DNA of 64,000 nt, taken from the NCBI RefSeq assembly GCF_029167205.1, contig NZ_JARFPL010000007.1, positions 1-64,000 on the forward strand, given 5' to 3'. Positions within the stretch are counted from its first letter, which is position 1, and every line of letters starts with the position of its first letter. The notes under the pieces were generated by a model. That model was not told the DNA's origin, made no database searches, and was given only the letters and a program-made list of their open reading frames with translations. The translations under genes and the position numbers were made by a program. Of this stretch, positions 33,906-42,523 are shown piece by piece. This DNA is from Methanocrinis alkalitolerans. GTDB taxonomy: Archaea; Halobacteriota; Methanosarcinia; Methanotrichales; Methanotrichaceae.

Positions 33906-34637
33906 CTAAAAGAAAGAGGTGCTCATCCCGCCTTCCGCCTTCGCCTCTTCTGCCTTCTTCTTGGCCCTCGCCTTCCTCTCGGCCTCGGGCATCTCCTCTT
34001 CTTCCCGCCTCCTCTTCTCCTCCCTCTCCATCCGGGCCAGGTGGTGGTTTAAGACTTTTGCCAGCTGGTTCAGCTTCGTCCTCTGGCACGTGGCGCCTCT
34101 GGTCACCCCGTAGACGATGTCGACGACCGTCCCCAGGGTCTCGACCTTGTTCCTTGGGGGCTTCACCAGCCTCGTCTTCACCCCCACCTTCGCGAAGTCC
34201 TCGAAGTCTACAGGGCTCTGGCATACGATCACTGCCGGGACCTCCGCCAGGGCCAGAACGTCCTTCGCCTTGTAGACGACGTGAGACCTGATGTTGCCGA
34301 GGTGGATGACTGCGATCTTATGCCTCTCGATCTGCTCGATCTCCTTGGGGGTGAGGCCAAAGGTGGGGCCGAAGCCCTTGGAGGCCGAAGGGAAGCTGTC
34401 GGGGACCCCCGCTCCCGCCTCCAGGACGAGGACGCTCGTCTGGATTCCCTCCCGTCGGAGGCCGTAGGTGATCTCGCAGACGGGCTTGGTTATGTGCCTC
34501 CGCCCCGGGGACATGGCGATGGCGATCACGTCTGGTCTGGAGGCCTCGGAGAGGGTTCCGCGCTGGGCGAGGCCGCCGCCCTTGGCAAGCCCCATGCTCT
34601 CTCGGCAATCCACAACCTGGGTCGTCCTGCCGATCAT
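33906..34637 (-). CDS. mcrC: McrC-type methyl-coenzyme M reductase accessory protein
   Basis: The 243-residue protein matches methyl-coenzyme M reductase operon protein C: TTQVVDCRESMGLAKGGGLAQRGT, AIAMSPGRRHITKPVCEITYGLR, FGLTPKEIEQI, VIHLGNIRSHVVYKA and VDFEDFAKVGVKT. McrC belongs to the complex that activates methyl-coenzyme M reductase with ATP. The C-terminal 45 residues are a charged Lys/Glu/Arg helix, longer than usual. No mcrBDGA genes are nearby, so this is a detached copy. A TATA-like GGCTATATGG near 34660-34670 predicts a nearly leaderless mRNA. It is divergent from dphB. Confidence 0.9.
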   Translation of the reverse strand: MIGRTTQVVDCRESMGLAKGGGLAQRGTLSEASRPDVIAIAMSPGRRHITKPVCEITYGLRREGIQTSVLVLEAGAGVPDSFPSASKGFGPTFGLTPKEIEQIERHKIAVIHLGNIRSHVVYKAKDVLALAEVPAVIVCQSPVDFEDFAKVGVKTRLVKPPRNKVETLGTVVDIVYGVTRGATCQRTKLNQLAKVLNHHLARMEREEKRRREEEEMPEAERKARAKKKAEEAKAEGGMSTSFF

Positions 34638-34732
34638 GAGAATTCATTCGGAGTCTAATCCATATAGCCTTTGCCTGCCCTTTTTTTCCGTCCGGCCGCT
34701 TTCTTTAAGCCGCATGGCGGATATGGGCGAAT

Positions 34733-35533
34733 ATGCTCTCTTTTGTCGGACTGGGGCTCTACGACGAGATGGACGTATCGGTGAAGGGGCTGGAGGCCAT
34801 CAGGGACGCGGATCTGGTATATGCGGAGTTCTACACCTCTCACCTCGCCGGCGCCACCCCGGAGAGGCTAGCAGAATTCTACGGAAAAGAGGTCCGGATC
34901 CTGAGCCGGGAGGAGGTGGAGGTGGACCCAGAAGGGTGGATCGGCGAAGCCCGGGAGAAGAATGTCGCCTTCCTGGTGGGAGGAGACCCCATGATCTCGA
35001 CGACCCATCTGGACCTCCGGCTCCGGGCCCTCAGGATGGGGATCGTGACCCGGATCATCCACTCCTCCTCCATCGTCACCGCCGTCTCCGGCCTCACCGG
35101 CCTTCAGAACTACCGGTTCGGAAGGTCCACATCGATACCGTACCCCTACGTTGCGGGGAGCAAGAGGATCGTCGCCACGAGCCCCTATGACGTCGTCGTC
35201 GAGAACCTCCACCGGGACCTTCACACCCTCCTCTTCCTGGACATCCAGCCGGATAGATACATGACCGCGGGAGAGGGGGCGGCCCTCCTCCTGGAGATGG
35301 AGGAGATCGCCGGGGAGAGCCAGCTCAACGCATCCTTAGGCGTCGGCGTCGCTCGTGCGGGATCCGACGATGCCGTCGTCATCGCCGACTGGCTCCCAAG
35401 GCTCGCAGACCGCGACTTCGGGGGGCCCCTTCACATCCTCGTCGTCCCCGGAAGGCTTCACTTCATGGAGGCCGAGGGGCTGGTGGCCCTGGCAGGAGCT
35501 CCGCCGGAGATCCTGGATGGTGCAGAGCCCTGA
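34733..35533 (+). CDS. dphB: Diphthine synthase
   Basis: The 266-residue protein has the tetrapyrrole-methylase fold with family motifs SFVGLGLYDE, FLVGGDPMISTTH, IHSSSIVTAV and YPYV. It methylates the modified histidine of elongation factor 2 with AdoMet during diphthamide synthesis. Length is normal. It is the first plus-strand gene after mcrC; the RHH gene follows 66 bases downstream. Confidence 0.95.
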   Translation: MLSFVGLGLYDEMDVSVKGLEAIRDADLVYAEFYTSHLAGATPERLAEFYGKEVRILSREEVEVDPEGWIGEAREKNVAFLVGGDPMISTTHLDLRLRALRMGIVTRIIHSSSIVTAVSGLTGLQNYRFGRSTSIPYPYVAGSKRIVATSPYDVVVENLHRDLHTLLFLDIQPDRYMTAGEGAALLLEMEEIAGESQLNASLGVGVARAGSDDAVVIADWLPRLADRDFGGPLHILVVPGRLHFMEAEGLVALAGAPPEILDGAEP

Positions 35534-35599
35534 CCGGGAAAGCTTTAATAATCCTCTGATATTCTTGCAATAATACCTGAAGATTACTGGAGGATTACA

Positions 35600-35782
35600 T
35601 TGCCCAAGATATCGGTGGAGATTCCGCAACACATCATAGACGACGTCAACTGCCACGTAGGCGACGACGGAAAGTTCGTCAACTTCTCCGACGCCGTCAG
35701 GACTGCCCTGAGGAAGATGCTCGACCAGCTCGACGAGATAGACCGCCGCCAGGGGAGGCTGAGGGAGGGCGATGGAGGATGA
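35600..35782 (+). CDS. Small ribbon-helix-helix (CopG-like) protein
   Basis: The 60-residue protein reads PKISVEIPQHIIDDVN, then KFVNFSDAVRTALRKMLDQLDEI, a clear ribbon-helix-helix DNA-binding fold, with a basic tail. The TTG start is fixed by GGAGG six bases upstream. The stop overlaps the queD start (ATGA), so it heads the preQ0 operon and may regulate it. That link is inferred from position. Confidence 0.82.
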   Translation: MPKISVEIPQHIIDDVNCHVGDDGKFVNFSDAVRTALRKMLDQLDEIDRRQGRLREGDGG

Positions 35783-36129
35783 AGATGGGTCTATCCCTGG
35801 AGTTCGACGCCGCCCACCGCCTCCCCGGCTACGACGGCAAGTGTGCGCAAATCCACGGCCACACCTACGACGTTGAGGTGATCCTTGAAGGGCCGGTGGA
35901 CGAAGAGACGGGATTTCTCCTGGACTTCTACGATCTGAAGCGCATCTTAAAATCGGTCCTGGATGAGCTGGACCACCGGGATCTGAACGGTATCCTCGAC
36001 AACCCCACCGCCGAGAGGATCGCAGAATACATCAAGGCCGGCCTGGAGAGCCGCCTCCTCGAATCCCACGCCAGACTCGTCTCGGTGAAGCTCTGGGAGG
36101 GGAGGAACAAATGGGTGATGACCGAATGA
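35779..36129 (+). CDS. queD: 6-carboxy-5,6,7,8-tetrahydropterin synthase family protein
   Basis: The 116-residue protein shows the PTPS/QueD zinc site, with H in FDAAHRL and the HGH pair in CAQIHGHTY, and the catalytic Cys just before it. DFYDLKRIL, LDHRDLN and NPTAERIAEYI also match. QueD makes carboxy-tetrahydropterin from dihydroneopterin triphosphate, the first dedicated step to preQ0. It overlaps the RHH gene at its start and queC at its end. Confidence 0.93.
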   Translation: MKMGLSLEFDAAHRLPGYDGKCAQIHGHTYDVEVILEGPVDEETGFLLDFYDLKRILKSVLDELDHRDLNGILDNPTAERIAEYIKAGLESRLLESHARLVSVKLWEGRNKWVMTE

Positions 36130-36803
36130 GGCCGAAGGCGGTCTGCCTCTGTTCTGGAGGGCTCGACTCCACCGTGGCGGCGGCCAAGGCGTTGGATGAG
36201 GGCTTCGAGATCTCCATCATCCACATCCTCTACGGCCAGAAGGCTGAGGGGAGGGAAGAAAGGGCTGTCCAGGAGATCGCGAAGGCCCTCGGCGCATCCG
36301 AGGTCAGGTTCGCGAGGACTGACCTCTTCTATAACCATGCACCTCTGACGACCGCCGGCTCACCCATCCCCACCGGGGACGAAGTGGATATCAGAGGCCC
36401 GAAGCCGACGCCTTCCACCTGGGTCTACTGCAGAAACCTCGTCTTCGGGTCGATGGCGGCGGCCTACGCCGAGGAGATCGGAGCCGAGGGGATCTACGTC
36501 GGATTCAACGCAGAAGAGGGGGAGTCCTATCCGGACAACAGGCCGAAGTTCGTCGACCGGTTCAACCTCCTCCTGGAGAAGTCTGTAGCCTCCTTCAGCC
36601 GGCCCCCGAAGATCGAGGCCCCCCTCCTCCACCTCTATAAGCCCGGCATCGTCAGGATGGGGGCGGAGCTGGGGGCGCCCATGGCCCTGACATGGTCCTG
36701 CTACCGGGAGGGGACGGTCCACTGCGGAGAGTGCGAATCCTGTCAGCATCGGAGGCGTGGATTTATGGAGGCCGGGGTCGATGATCCCACTGTATACCGA
36801 TGA
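36111..36803 (+). CDS. queC: 7-cyano-7-deazaguanine (preQ0) synthase
   Basis: The 230-residue protein has the PP-loop CSGGLDSTVAA (about 14-24), family phrases STWVYCRNLVF and ALTWSCYR, and the C-terminal zinc cysteines in CGECESCQHRR. It converts carboxy-deazaguanine to preQ0 using ATP and ammonia. The ATG at 36111 is chosen because GGAGG lies six bases before it; an ATG five codons in (36126) overlaps the queD stop as ATGA and is also possible. It is the third gene of the operon. Confidence 0.94.
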   Translation: MGDDRMRPKAVCLCSGGLDSTVAAAKALDEGFEISIIHILYGQKAEGREERAVQEIAKALGASEVRFARTDLFYNHAPLTTAGSPIPTGDEVDIRGPKPTPSTWVYCRNLVFGSMAAAYAEEIGAEGIYVGFNAEEGESYPDNRPKFVDRFNLLLEKSVASFSRPPKIEAPLLHLYKPGIVRMGAELGAPMALTWSCYREGTVHCGECESCQHRRRGFMEAGVDDPTVYR

Positions 36804-37548
36804 GGTCGGCGTCCTCGCCGAGATCTTCTCCTCGTTTCAGGGAGAGGGCCCCCTCGTCGGAAGGAGGCAGGTCTTCGTCAGGACAGCTGGCTGCAACCTC
36901 TCCTGCTCCTACTGTGATTCGGCGAAGTCCCGGCGCGAGGTCAAATTTTGCGAGGTGGAACGCGATCCTGGATCGGGCCTTCTCCTGCGGAGGAATAATC
37001 CCGTCACCTCGAGCTGGGCGAATGAGGAGATCCTCGGCCTCTGGGCTTCCGGAACTCACAGCGTATCGATAACAGGGGGCGAGCCCCTCTGCCAGCCGGA
37101 GTTCGCAGCGGCCCTGGCGAGATGCTGCGCCGCCGAGGGCCTCCCCGTATATTTCGAGACGAACGGCTTTTCAGAGAGACGCTTCTTGAGGGTCGTCGAC
37201 CGGATCGACTTTGCGGCCGTCGACGTTAAGCTTCCAAGCCACAGGGCCTGCCCTCCTGCAGACTGGCTCCGTCTGGTCGAGAACGAGCTTGGCTGCATCA
37301 AGGCCGCTTCCAGGGCGGGGGCGGTCACCATCGCCAAGGTCGTGATCCTCGAATCGACGCCCATCGAAGAGATCGACCGGCTATGCCCCCGCCTTGAGGG
37401 GGTGGAGGCGACGTTTGTACTCCAGCCAGCTTCGGGGATAGGAAGGCCGTCCCCAGAGAAGCTGATGCTCATCCACCAGGCTGCATCGGAGCATCGAGGA
37501 GATGTTTTGGTCATACCCCAGGCCCACAAGATGATGGGGGTTCTCTGA
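36781..37548 (+). CDS. queE: 7-carboxy-7-deazaguanine synthase (radical SAM)
   Basis: The 255-residue protein has the substrate motif EIFSSFQGEGPLVGRRQVFVR and the radical-SAM cysteines CNLSCSYC (CxxxCxxC), then VSITGGEPL and a C-terminal AHKMMGVL. It contracts the pterin ring to carboxy-deazaguanine. The ATG at 36781 has a GGAGG about ten bases upstream; an earlier ATG (36757) would lengthen the overlap with queC. queDCE in archaea supplies preQ0 for archaeosine at G15 of tRNA; the transglycosylase is not in this window. Confidence 0.93.
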   Translation: MIPLYTDEVGVLAEIFSSFQGEGPLVGRRQVFVRTAGCNLSCSYCDSAKSRREVKFCEVERDPGSGLLLRRNNPVTSSWANEEILGLWASGTHSVSITGGEPLCQPEFAAALARCCAAEGLPVYFETNGFSERRFLRVVDRIDFAAVDVKLPSHRACPPADWLRLVENELGCIKAASRAGAVTIAKVVILESTPIEEIDRLCPRLEGVEATFVLQPASGIGRPSPEKLMLIHQAASEHRGDVLVIPQAHKMMGVL

Positions 37549-37639
37549 GATCTCCGGGCCGGAGAAGACGACTTTGCGGATGATGAGGGCCCACAATGAT
37601 GGAGGATCTCCTTCTCCTCCGCCCTCCTCATCTCCTCGA

Positions 37640-38017
37640 TCAGAAGGATATCTCTTCGTCCTTCCTTTCTTCGATCCTTTCCTTCACCATATGCATCCGC
37701 TTCTCGGCGTTCTTATCGTACATCTCCCTGTAGCGATCGGATCGGTCGTTCTTCTCCCACCTCGAAATTCTCCGGTCGAGGGCCTCGAACATGTACTTCT
37801 CCGCCGCCTTGACGGTATCGAGATCACCGCGGAGGACGAGGATCTCCCTCTCTTCGGTCTCGCCGTCCAAAATGCCGACCTTGGCGTTCCGCCTGACGGG
37901 ATCCAGCTCGAACTTGTCCACCAGATCCTGGATTACGCTCAAGGGCATCCCGATGGGTATCGCCAGGTCGTAGAGCCCGGTCAGATCTTCTCTATCATCA
38001 ATTTCAGCTTCGGCCAT
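37640..38017 (-). CDS. Conserved archaeal protein of unknown function
   Basis: The 125-residue protein has an N-terminal segment (LYDLAIPIGMPLSVIQDLVDKFEL), a strand-rich middle (NAKVGILDGETEEREILVLRGDLDTVKAAEKYMFEALDRRI) and a charged helical tail. A strong ribosome site (GGAGGTGAT) lies six bases before the ATG. No family could be named. It stands alone on the minus strand between queE and tRNA-Ile. Confidence 0.7.
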   Translation of the reverse strand: MAEAEIDDREDLTGLYDLAIPIGMPLSVIQDLVDKFELDPVRRNAKVGILDGETEEREILVLRGDLDTVKAAEKYMFEALDRRISRWEKNDRSDRYREMYDKNAEKRMHMVKERIEERKDEEISF

Positions 38018-38219
38018 CCCAATATCACCTCCTGGTCCTCATCCCTTGAAGATTTAAGTCTGTCGAAAGGCCGGTGCCTACCCTTCAGTCCCTCGTGGTC
38101 GGGTCGGACCTGAAGGCGGGATGCAGAAAGATGCGTATGCGGCGAGCCGATATCTCCTTCTTTCCAATCCCCTTCTAGGGAAACTGTTATTAAGGGGTGG
38201 CTCAATCAGAAAAGCTGCC

Positions 38220-38297
38220 GGGCCCGTAGCTTAGCATGGTTGGAGCGCACGGCTGATAACCGTGAGGTCACGCGTTCGAATCGCGTCGGGCCCACCA
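38220..38297 (+). tRNA. tRNA-Ile (GAT anticodon)
   Basis: The acceptor GGGCCCG pairs with CGGGCCC and CCA is encoded. The anticodon arm ACGG-CTGATAA-CCGT has anticodon GAT at 38255-38257. The T arm GCG-TTCGAAT-CGC fits. A TATA-like TGTTATTAAGG lies about 30 bases upstream. No intron. Confidence 0.96.
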
Positions 38298-38401
38298 GAA
38301 ACCAATTTTTCCTTTATTTACCTCATTTCGAGGACTATTCATCTCAGCCCCCCCGAGGATCCCTCATAATGAGGATCCCTCATATTAAGGGGGGTCATTC
38401 A

Positions 38402-38863
38402 TTACGGGCTGGATATATCACCCATGAGGGTTGTGTTCATGACGTAGTCGAAGCCGAAGGCCGGGGTCCCGCACCAGCCCGCATGTTCGAGGATCCCCAT
38501 GAAACAGACCCCAATGAGCTTCTGGTGCTCGATCTTTCCGAGGAGGGCGGCCATCTCCTCGATCGTCACACCGATCTTGGGCATCGCCATCCCTCCCAGG
38601 ATCACCACCACGTCGGCGTCGGGACTGGTGGCTTCTCCCAGCTCCATCCCGTACTCTGTTGCCACGAGCTTCCTCGTCTTATCCGCCTCGAGGCCCGGCA
38701 CAAAGGCGAGCCTCTTCTCCCTGATGGGGAAGGCGAGGAACGCTGCGAAAGGGGTGCAAAAACCGGGAGTACCGACAAAGGTGATGCTCTCGTCGTCCTT
38801 AACCAGATCCCTAAATCCGTTCAGCATTCCTCCAAGTCCCACAACTTCTGTCATCTTCTTCAC
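38402..38863 (-). CDS. Conserved archaeal protein, probably DUF2124
   Basis: The product starts MKKMTEVVGLGGMLNGFRDLV and continues with ITFVGTPGFCTPFAAFLAFPIREKRLAFVPGLEADKTRKLV, PDADVVVILGGMAMPKIGV and KLIGVCFMGILE. The pattern resembles the DUF2124 family of methanogens and relatives, from memory. A GTG start at 38863 is chosen because GGAGG lies five to six bases upstream and the TATA-like box (about 38897-38910) is further on; the longer frame to 38944 would run through the promoter shared with aglB. Confidence 0.65.
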   Translation of the reverse strand: MKKMTEVVGLGGMLNGFRDLVKDDESITFVGTPGFCTPFAAFLAFPIREKRLAFVPGLEADKTRKLVATEYGMELGEATSPDADVVVILGGMAMPKIGVTIEEMAALLGKIEHQKLIGVCFMGILEHAGWCGTPAFGFDYVMNTTLMGDISSP

Positions 38864-38959
38864 AAAATCCCTCCGATACCCGATAGACGCTCCAAAGGTT
38901 TTAAGCTTTAACCCCGCTTCAAAATGTTTATCTGGATGGAACAAGTTTCTTCCGGCACG

Positions 38960-41662
38960 ATGACCAAGAAATCGGTGAAGGAGAAAAAGAAGGGGGCGGA
39001 GGGGAAGGATCTACCCGCCCCGAAGAGGCGGGTTCTGGAGCGGGTCCCCGACCTTTACGTCTACGCGGGCCTGGTTTTCGTCTTCCTCTTTTCGCTCTAC
39101 CTGAGGGTCTATCGACCCATGCCCCGCGTCTTCGTCGGAGATGCCGTCCTATTCGACGGCAACGACCCATGGTATCACATGATGCTGGCCAAGAGCACCG
39201 TCCTCAACTTCCAGAGGCCGTGGTTCGATCCGCTCACGTTCTTTCCAGAGGGGACGGCCATCCATTTCGGCCCCTTCATGAGCTGGGGGATCGCCGTCCT
39301 CTCTTACATCACAGGGCTCGGAAACCCCAGCATGCACACCGTCGAGGTGGTGGGTGCGGTCTTCCCCGCCATCCTGGGGGCCCTTCTCGTCTTCCCCGTC
39401 TACTTCTTAGGGCGGGAGCTGGGGGGTCGGGCGGCTGGATTGATAGCAGCGGTCATGATCGCCGTTCTGCCGGGCCAGCTCCTCTCTCGATCGGTGATCG
39501 GGTTCACCGACCACCACGTTGCAGAGGTCCTCTTCAGCGCCACGGCGATCCTGTTCTTCATCCTGGCGGTCAGGTCTGGCTCAGGCAAACTCACCTTTGC
39601 CACCCTCCGAGGCCGGGATCTCGCAGAAGTAAAACGGCCGCTCCTCTATGCTATTCTGGCGGGCCTCTTCCTGGGGCTTTACATAGACTCCTGGGCGGCG
39701 GGTCATGTCTTCGTGGGTTTCATCCTCGCCTTCGTCGCCATCCAGAGCACAGTCGACCATCTGAGGGGGAGGAACGTGGATCATCTCGCGATCGTGACGG
39801 CGATCGCCTTCTTGATCGCCCTCATTTTGGTCCTTCCCTTCGTCAGGGTGCAGAACGGGTTCAGTCCCGTCTATTACTCCCTATTTCAGCCGGTGATCCT
39901 GATCATGGGGATATTATTCGTGCTCTTCCTCTCCTTCGTCTCGACGGAGCTGGGCAAGAGGCGGATGGAGAGGCGCTACTTCCCGTTGGTCATAATCGGG
40001 TCCATCGCCGTCGTCTTTGTGGTCCTCGCAGTGGCGGTCCCTCAGTTCACGGGAACCCTCATGTCGGGCTTGAAGATATTCCAGCCCTATACGGGAGGAG
40101 CGGCCACCATATCAGAGGCCTCCACGATACTGGAGAGGTACGGGGTCCAGAGGAACTTCCCCGGGTTAATATCCATCCTTTCTCCCATGTGGCTCACCCT
40201 TCTGGCCCTGCCCCTCCTCCTCCGTCGATACCTCCGAGATGAAGGTAGGAGCGGAGATATGCTCATCTTGGTCTGGACGGTGATGATGCTCTCCCTCACC
40301 CTGGCTCAGAACCGGTTCGCATACTACTACGCCGTCAACGTAGCCTTCCTCACCGGGTACCTGGGATCGGTCCTTCTGGAGAAGACCCGATTTTCGGAGG
40401 TGGAGTGCGCCATCGTCAGGATGGCGAGAGGGTCGTCGAAGGAGGAGTTAGACCGGAACCGTCTTCTGATGAACGCAGGAGCCGTCGTCATCGTGGCAGC
40501 CCTCTTCGTCTATCCAGCCATGTTCGGGGCGGTCCAGGGGGTTTCGATCGGGAGCTTCCAATCGGAGCGGCATGTCAATCCCATCGGATCCGATTGGTAC
40601 GATTCCCTGGTATGGCTCCGAGAGAACACCCCCTATCCGGGGATGGATCTCTACGCCATCTATGAAAGGCCCCCGGCGGGCGAGAGGTTTGCTTACCCCG
40701 ATTCTGCCTATGGGACCATCTCCTGGTGGGACTACGGCCACTGGATCGAGACCATCGGCCACCGGTTGCCGAACTCTAACCCCTTCCAGCAAGGGATAGG
40801 GAATAGAGAGACCGAGAGACCCGGATCGTCCCCCTTCTTCCTCGCCCAGACCGAGGCCGAGGCCGAGGCGGTCCTGGCCGCCCTTGACGTCGACATGTCC
40901 CCCTACTCCAACGCACGGTACGTGGTCACCGACGTCGAGATGGCCATGGGCAAGTTCCACGCCATGGCTGCCTGGTCCAACATATATCCAGGCGAGTTCC
41001 AGTTCAGCTACTGGCAGGACGGCCAGCCGATCACCATATACAGGACCCCCTACTTCCGAAGTATGGTGGCCAGGCTCCACTTCTTCGACGGGACCGAGGC
41101 TGAAGTTCAGGAGGGGTGGACCGTAGCCTTCCGCTCTGACGGCGCGGGGGGCATCTCCGTCGAGCCTCAGAAGAGATCTCGAGACTACCAGGAGCTCCTC
41201 GATAGCGTCGACGAGAGCCTCCAGCGGGGGTACGCTGCGGCGGAGGTCGTCTCCCAAAGCCCCATCATGACCTCAGTCCCCCTGGAGGCCCTCAGCCATT
41301 ACAGGCTCGTCTACGAGTCCCAGTCCTCCGTCACCACCAGCGGCCAGAAGTACGTCAAGATCTTCGAGCACGTTCCTGGAGCGACGATCTCCGGGGAGGC
41401 CTCCCCCGGTACGGAAGCGGTCATCTCCGTTCCCATCACCACCAACCGCGGGAGAAGCTTCGTCTACAAGCAGTCTACAGTCGCGGACTCTGATGGCGAG
41501 TTCTCCCTCGTCGTCCCCTACTCCACGGAAGGTCCAGAAGATTGGTCCACCAACTTCGAGACCGGACCTGCTGGGCCCTATACCCTCCAGGTTGGAGCTG
41601 TCCGGTACGACGTCCGGGTCCCTGAAGGGGCCGTCATCGTCGGGAGTTCGATCGAGATATGA
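38960..41662 (+). CDS. aglB: AglB oligosaccharyltransferase
   Basis: The roughly 900-residue protein has a short Lys-rich cytosolic start, about 11-13 transmembrane helices, and a C-terminal soluble domain. The acidic motif GNDPWYH (about residue 69) and the peptide-binding WWDYG motif (589-593) mark the STT3/AglB family. It transfers a lipid-linked glycan to Asn in N-x-S/T of exported proteins at the outer membrane face. Start: an ATG at 38960 is used; ATGs at 38924 and 38936 are possible, and there is no ribosome site near any of them. The gene stop overlaps the next start. Confidence 0.95.
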   Translation: MTKKSVKEKKKGAEGKDLPAPKRRVLERVPDLYVYAGLVFVFLFSLYLRVYRPMPRVFVGDAVLFDGNDPWYHMMLAKSTVLNFQRPWFDPLTFFPEGTAIHFGPFMSWGIAVLSYITGLGNPSMHTVEVVGAVFPAILGALLVFPVYFLGRELGGRAAGLIAAVMIAVLPGQLLSRSVIGFTDHHVAEVLFSATAILFFILAVRSGSGKLTFATLRGRDLAEVKRPLLYAILAGLFLGLYIDSWAAGHVFVGFILAFVAIQSTVDHLRGRNVDHLAIVTAIAFLIALILVLPFVRVQNGFSPVYYSLFQPVILIMGILFVLFLSFVSTELGKRRMERRYFPLVIIGSIAVVFVVLAVAVPQFTGTLMSGLKIFQPYTGGAATISEASTILERYGVQRNFPGLISILSPMWLTLLALPLLLRRYLRDEGRSGDMLILVWTVMMLSLTLAQNRFAYYYAVNVAFLTGYLGSVLLEKTRFSEVECAIVRMARGSSKEELDRNRLLMNAGAVVIVAALFVYPAMFGAVQGVSIGSFQSERHVNPIGSDWYDSLVWLRENTPYPGMDLYAIYERPPAGERFAYPDSAYGTISWWDYGHWIETIGHRLPNSNPFQQGIGNRETERPGSSPFFLAQTEAEAEAVLAALDVDMSPYSNARYVVTDVEMAMGKFHAMAAWSNIYPGEFQFSYWQDGQPITIYRTPYFRSMVARLHFFDGTEAEVQEGWTVAFRSDGAGGISVEPQKRSRDYQELLDSVDESLQRGYAAAEVVSQSPIMTSVPLEALSHYRLVYESQSSVTTSGQKYVKIFEHVPGATISGEASPGTEAVISVPITTNRGRSFVYKQSTVADSDGEFSLVVPYSTEGPEDWSTNFETGPAGPYTLQVGAVRYDVRVPEGAVIVGSSIEI

Positions 41663-42372
41663 TGCTCATGGAGGAGATGACCTGGACACAGATCGAGGCC
41701 GGGCTTGAGGAGACGAGGACGGTGATCCTGCCGGTGGGGGCGACCGAGGAGCACGGCCCTCACCTCCCCACCTTCACCGATACGATCCAGGCCCTGGAGG
41801 TGGCAAAAGAGGTCTCCCGCCGAAGGCCCGTATTCGTCGCCCCTCCCGTCCACTACGGGGTCTGCAGGTCGACCCGGGGCTTTCCGGGGACGATCTCCAT
41901 CAGCCCCGGGGCGCTGAGGGCCCTCACCTTCGACCTCCTCCTCGCCTTCTCAGATTCGGGGTTCGAGAGGGTACTCATCCTGACGGGCCACGCCGGAGGC
42001 CAGCACCTTGCAGCCCTCAAGGAGGCTGCCGAGGGGGCCGTCGCCGCCAAAGACCTCCGGGTGAGCCTCGTCTCCGACTTCGACCTCATCGACGCCTCCC
42101 AGGTCGAGACCCCAGGGGACGGCCATGCCGGGGAGATCGAGACCTCGAGGATGCTGGTCATCCGGGAAGACCTGGTGGGAGGTCTTCCTGATAAGCATTT
42201 TCCGCCGAGGCCGAAGTATCTGATCATGAAGGACGTGAGGCACCTGATGGGCAACGGGGTGATGGGCGACCCCTCCAAGGCGACCAAAGAGAAAGGGGAG
42301 AGGTTCATGGAGATGTCAGTCTTGGGGGTGCTGGATGCCCTGGAGGAGCTGGAGAACTATCCATCCCCCTGA
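41659..42372 (+). CDS. Creatininase-family amidohydrolase, ArfB-like
   Basis: The 237-residue protein has the creatininase metal motifs LPVGATEEHGPHLPTFTDT (His and Glu/Asp ligands), LTGHAGGQHLAAL and GDGHAGEIETSRML. In methanogens this family includes ArfB, which removes formyl from the early riboflavin/F420 intermediate FAPy; length and motifs fit, but other members are peptidase-like (MftE). It overlaps the aglB stop by four bases, so it is probably translated with it. Confidence 0.78.
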   Translation: MMLMEEMTWTQIEAGLEETRTVILPVGATEEHGPHLPTFTDTIQALEVAKEVSRRRPVFVAPPVHYGVCRSTRGFPGTISISPGALRALTFDLLLAFSDSGFERVLILTGHAGGQHLAALKEAAEGAVAAKDLRVSLVSDFDLIDASQVETPGDGHAGEIETSRMLVIREDLVGGLPDKHFPPRPKYLIMKDVRHLMGNGVMGDPSKATKEKGERFMEMSVLGVLDALEELENYPSP

Positions 42373-42469
42373 ACTTTCTCGTCCTCTTTTTTTCATCCTT
42401 CCGTCGTTTTCATCGGGCACCTTCATGCCCCTCCTCCCTCCATCAAATTCGATTCCTCGGGGCGGGCAG

Positions 42470-42482
42470 GTTTAATATATGG
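42470..42482 (+). promoter_or_regulatory. TATA box of pheS-pheT operon
   Basis: GTTTAATATATGG lies about 45 bp before the pheS ATG, at the usual archaeal promoter distance from a short leader. A T-rich stretch just upstream (42384-42394) may end the ArfB-like gene transcript. Confidence 0.6.
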
Positions 42483-42523
42483 TTCCCGCATCTGCCTACC
42501 CTTGAAGATCACGATTTCACGGG

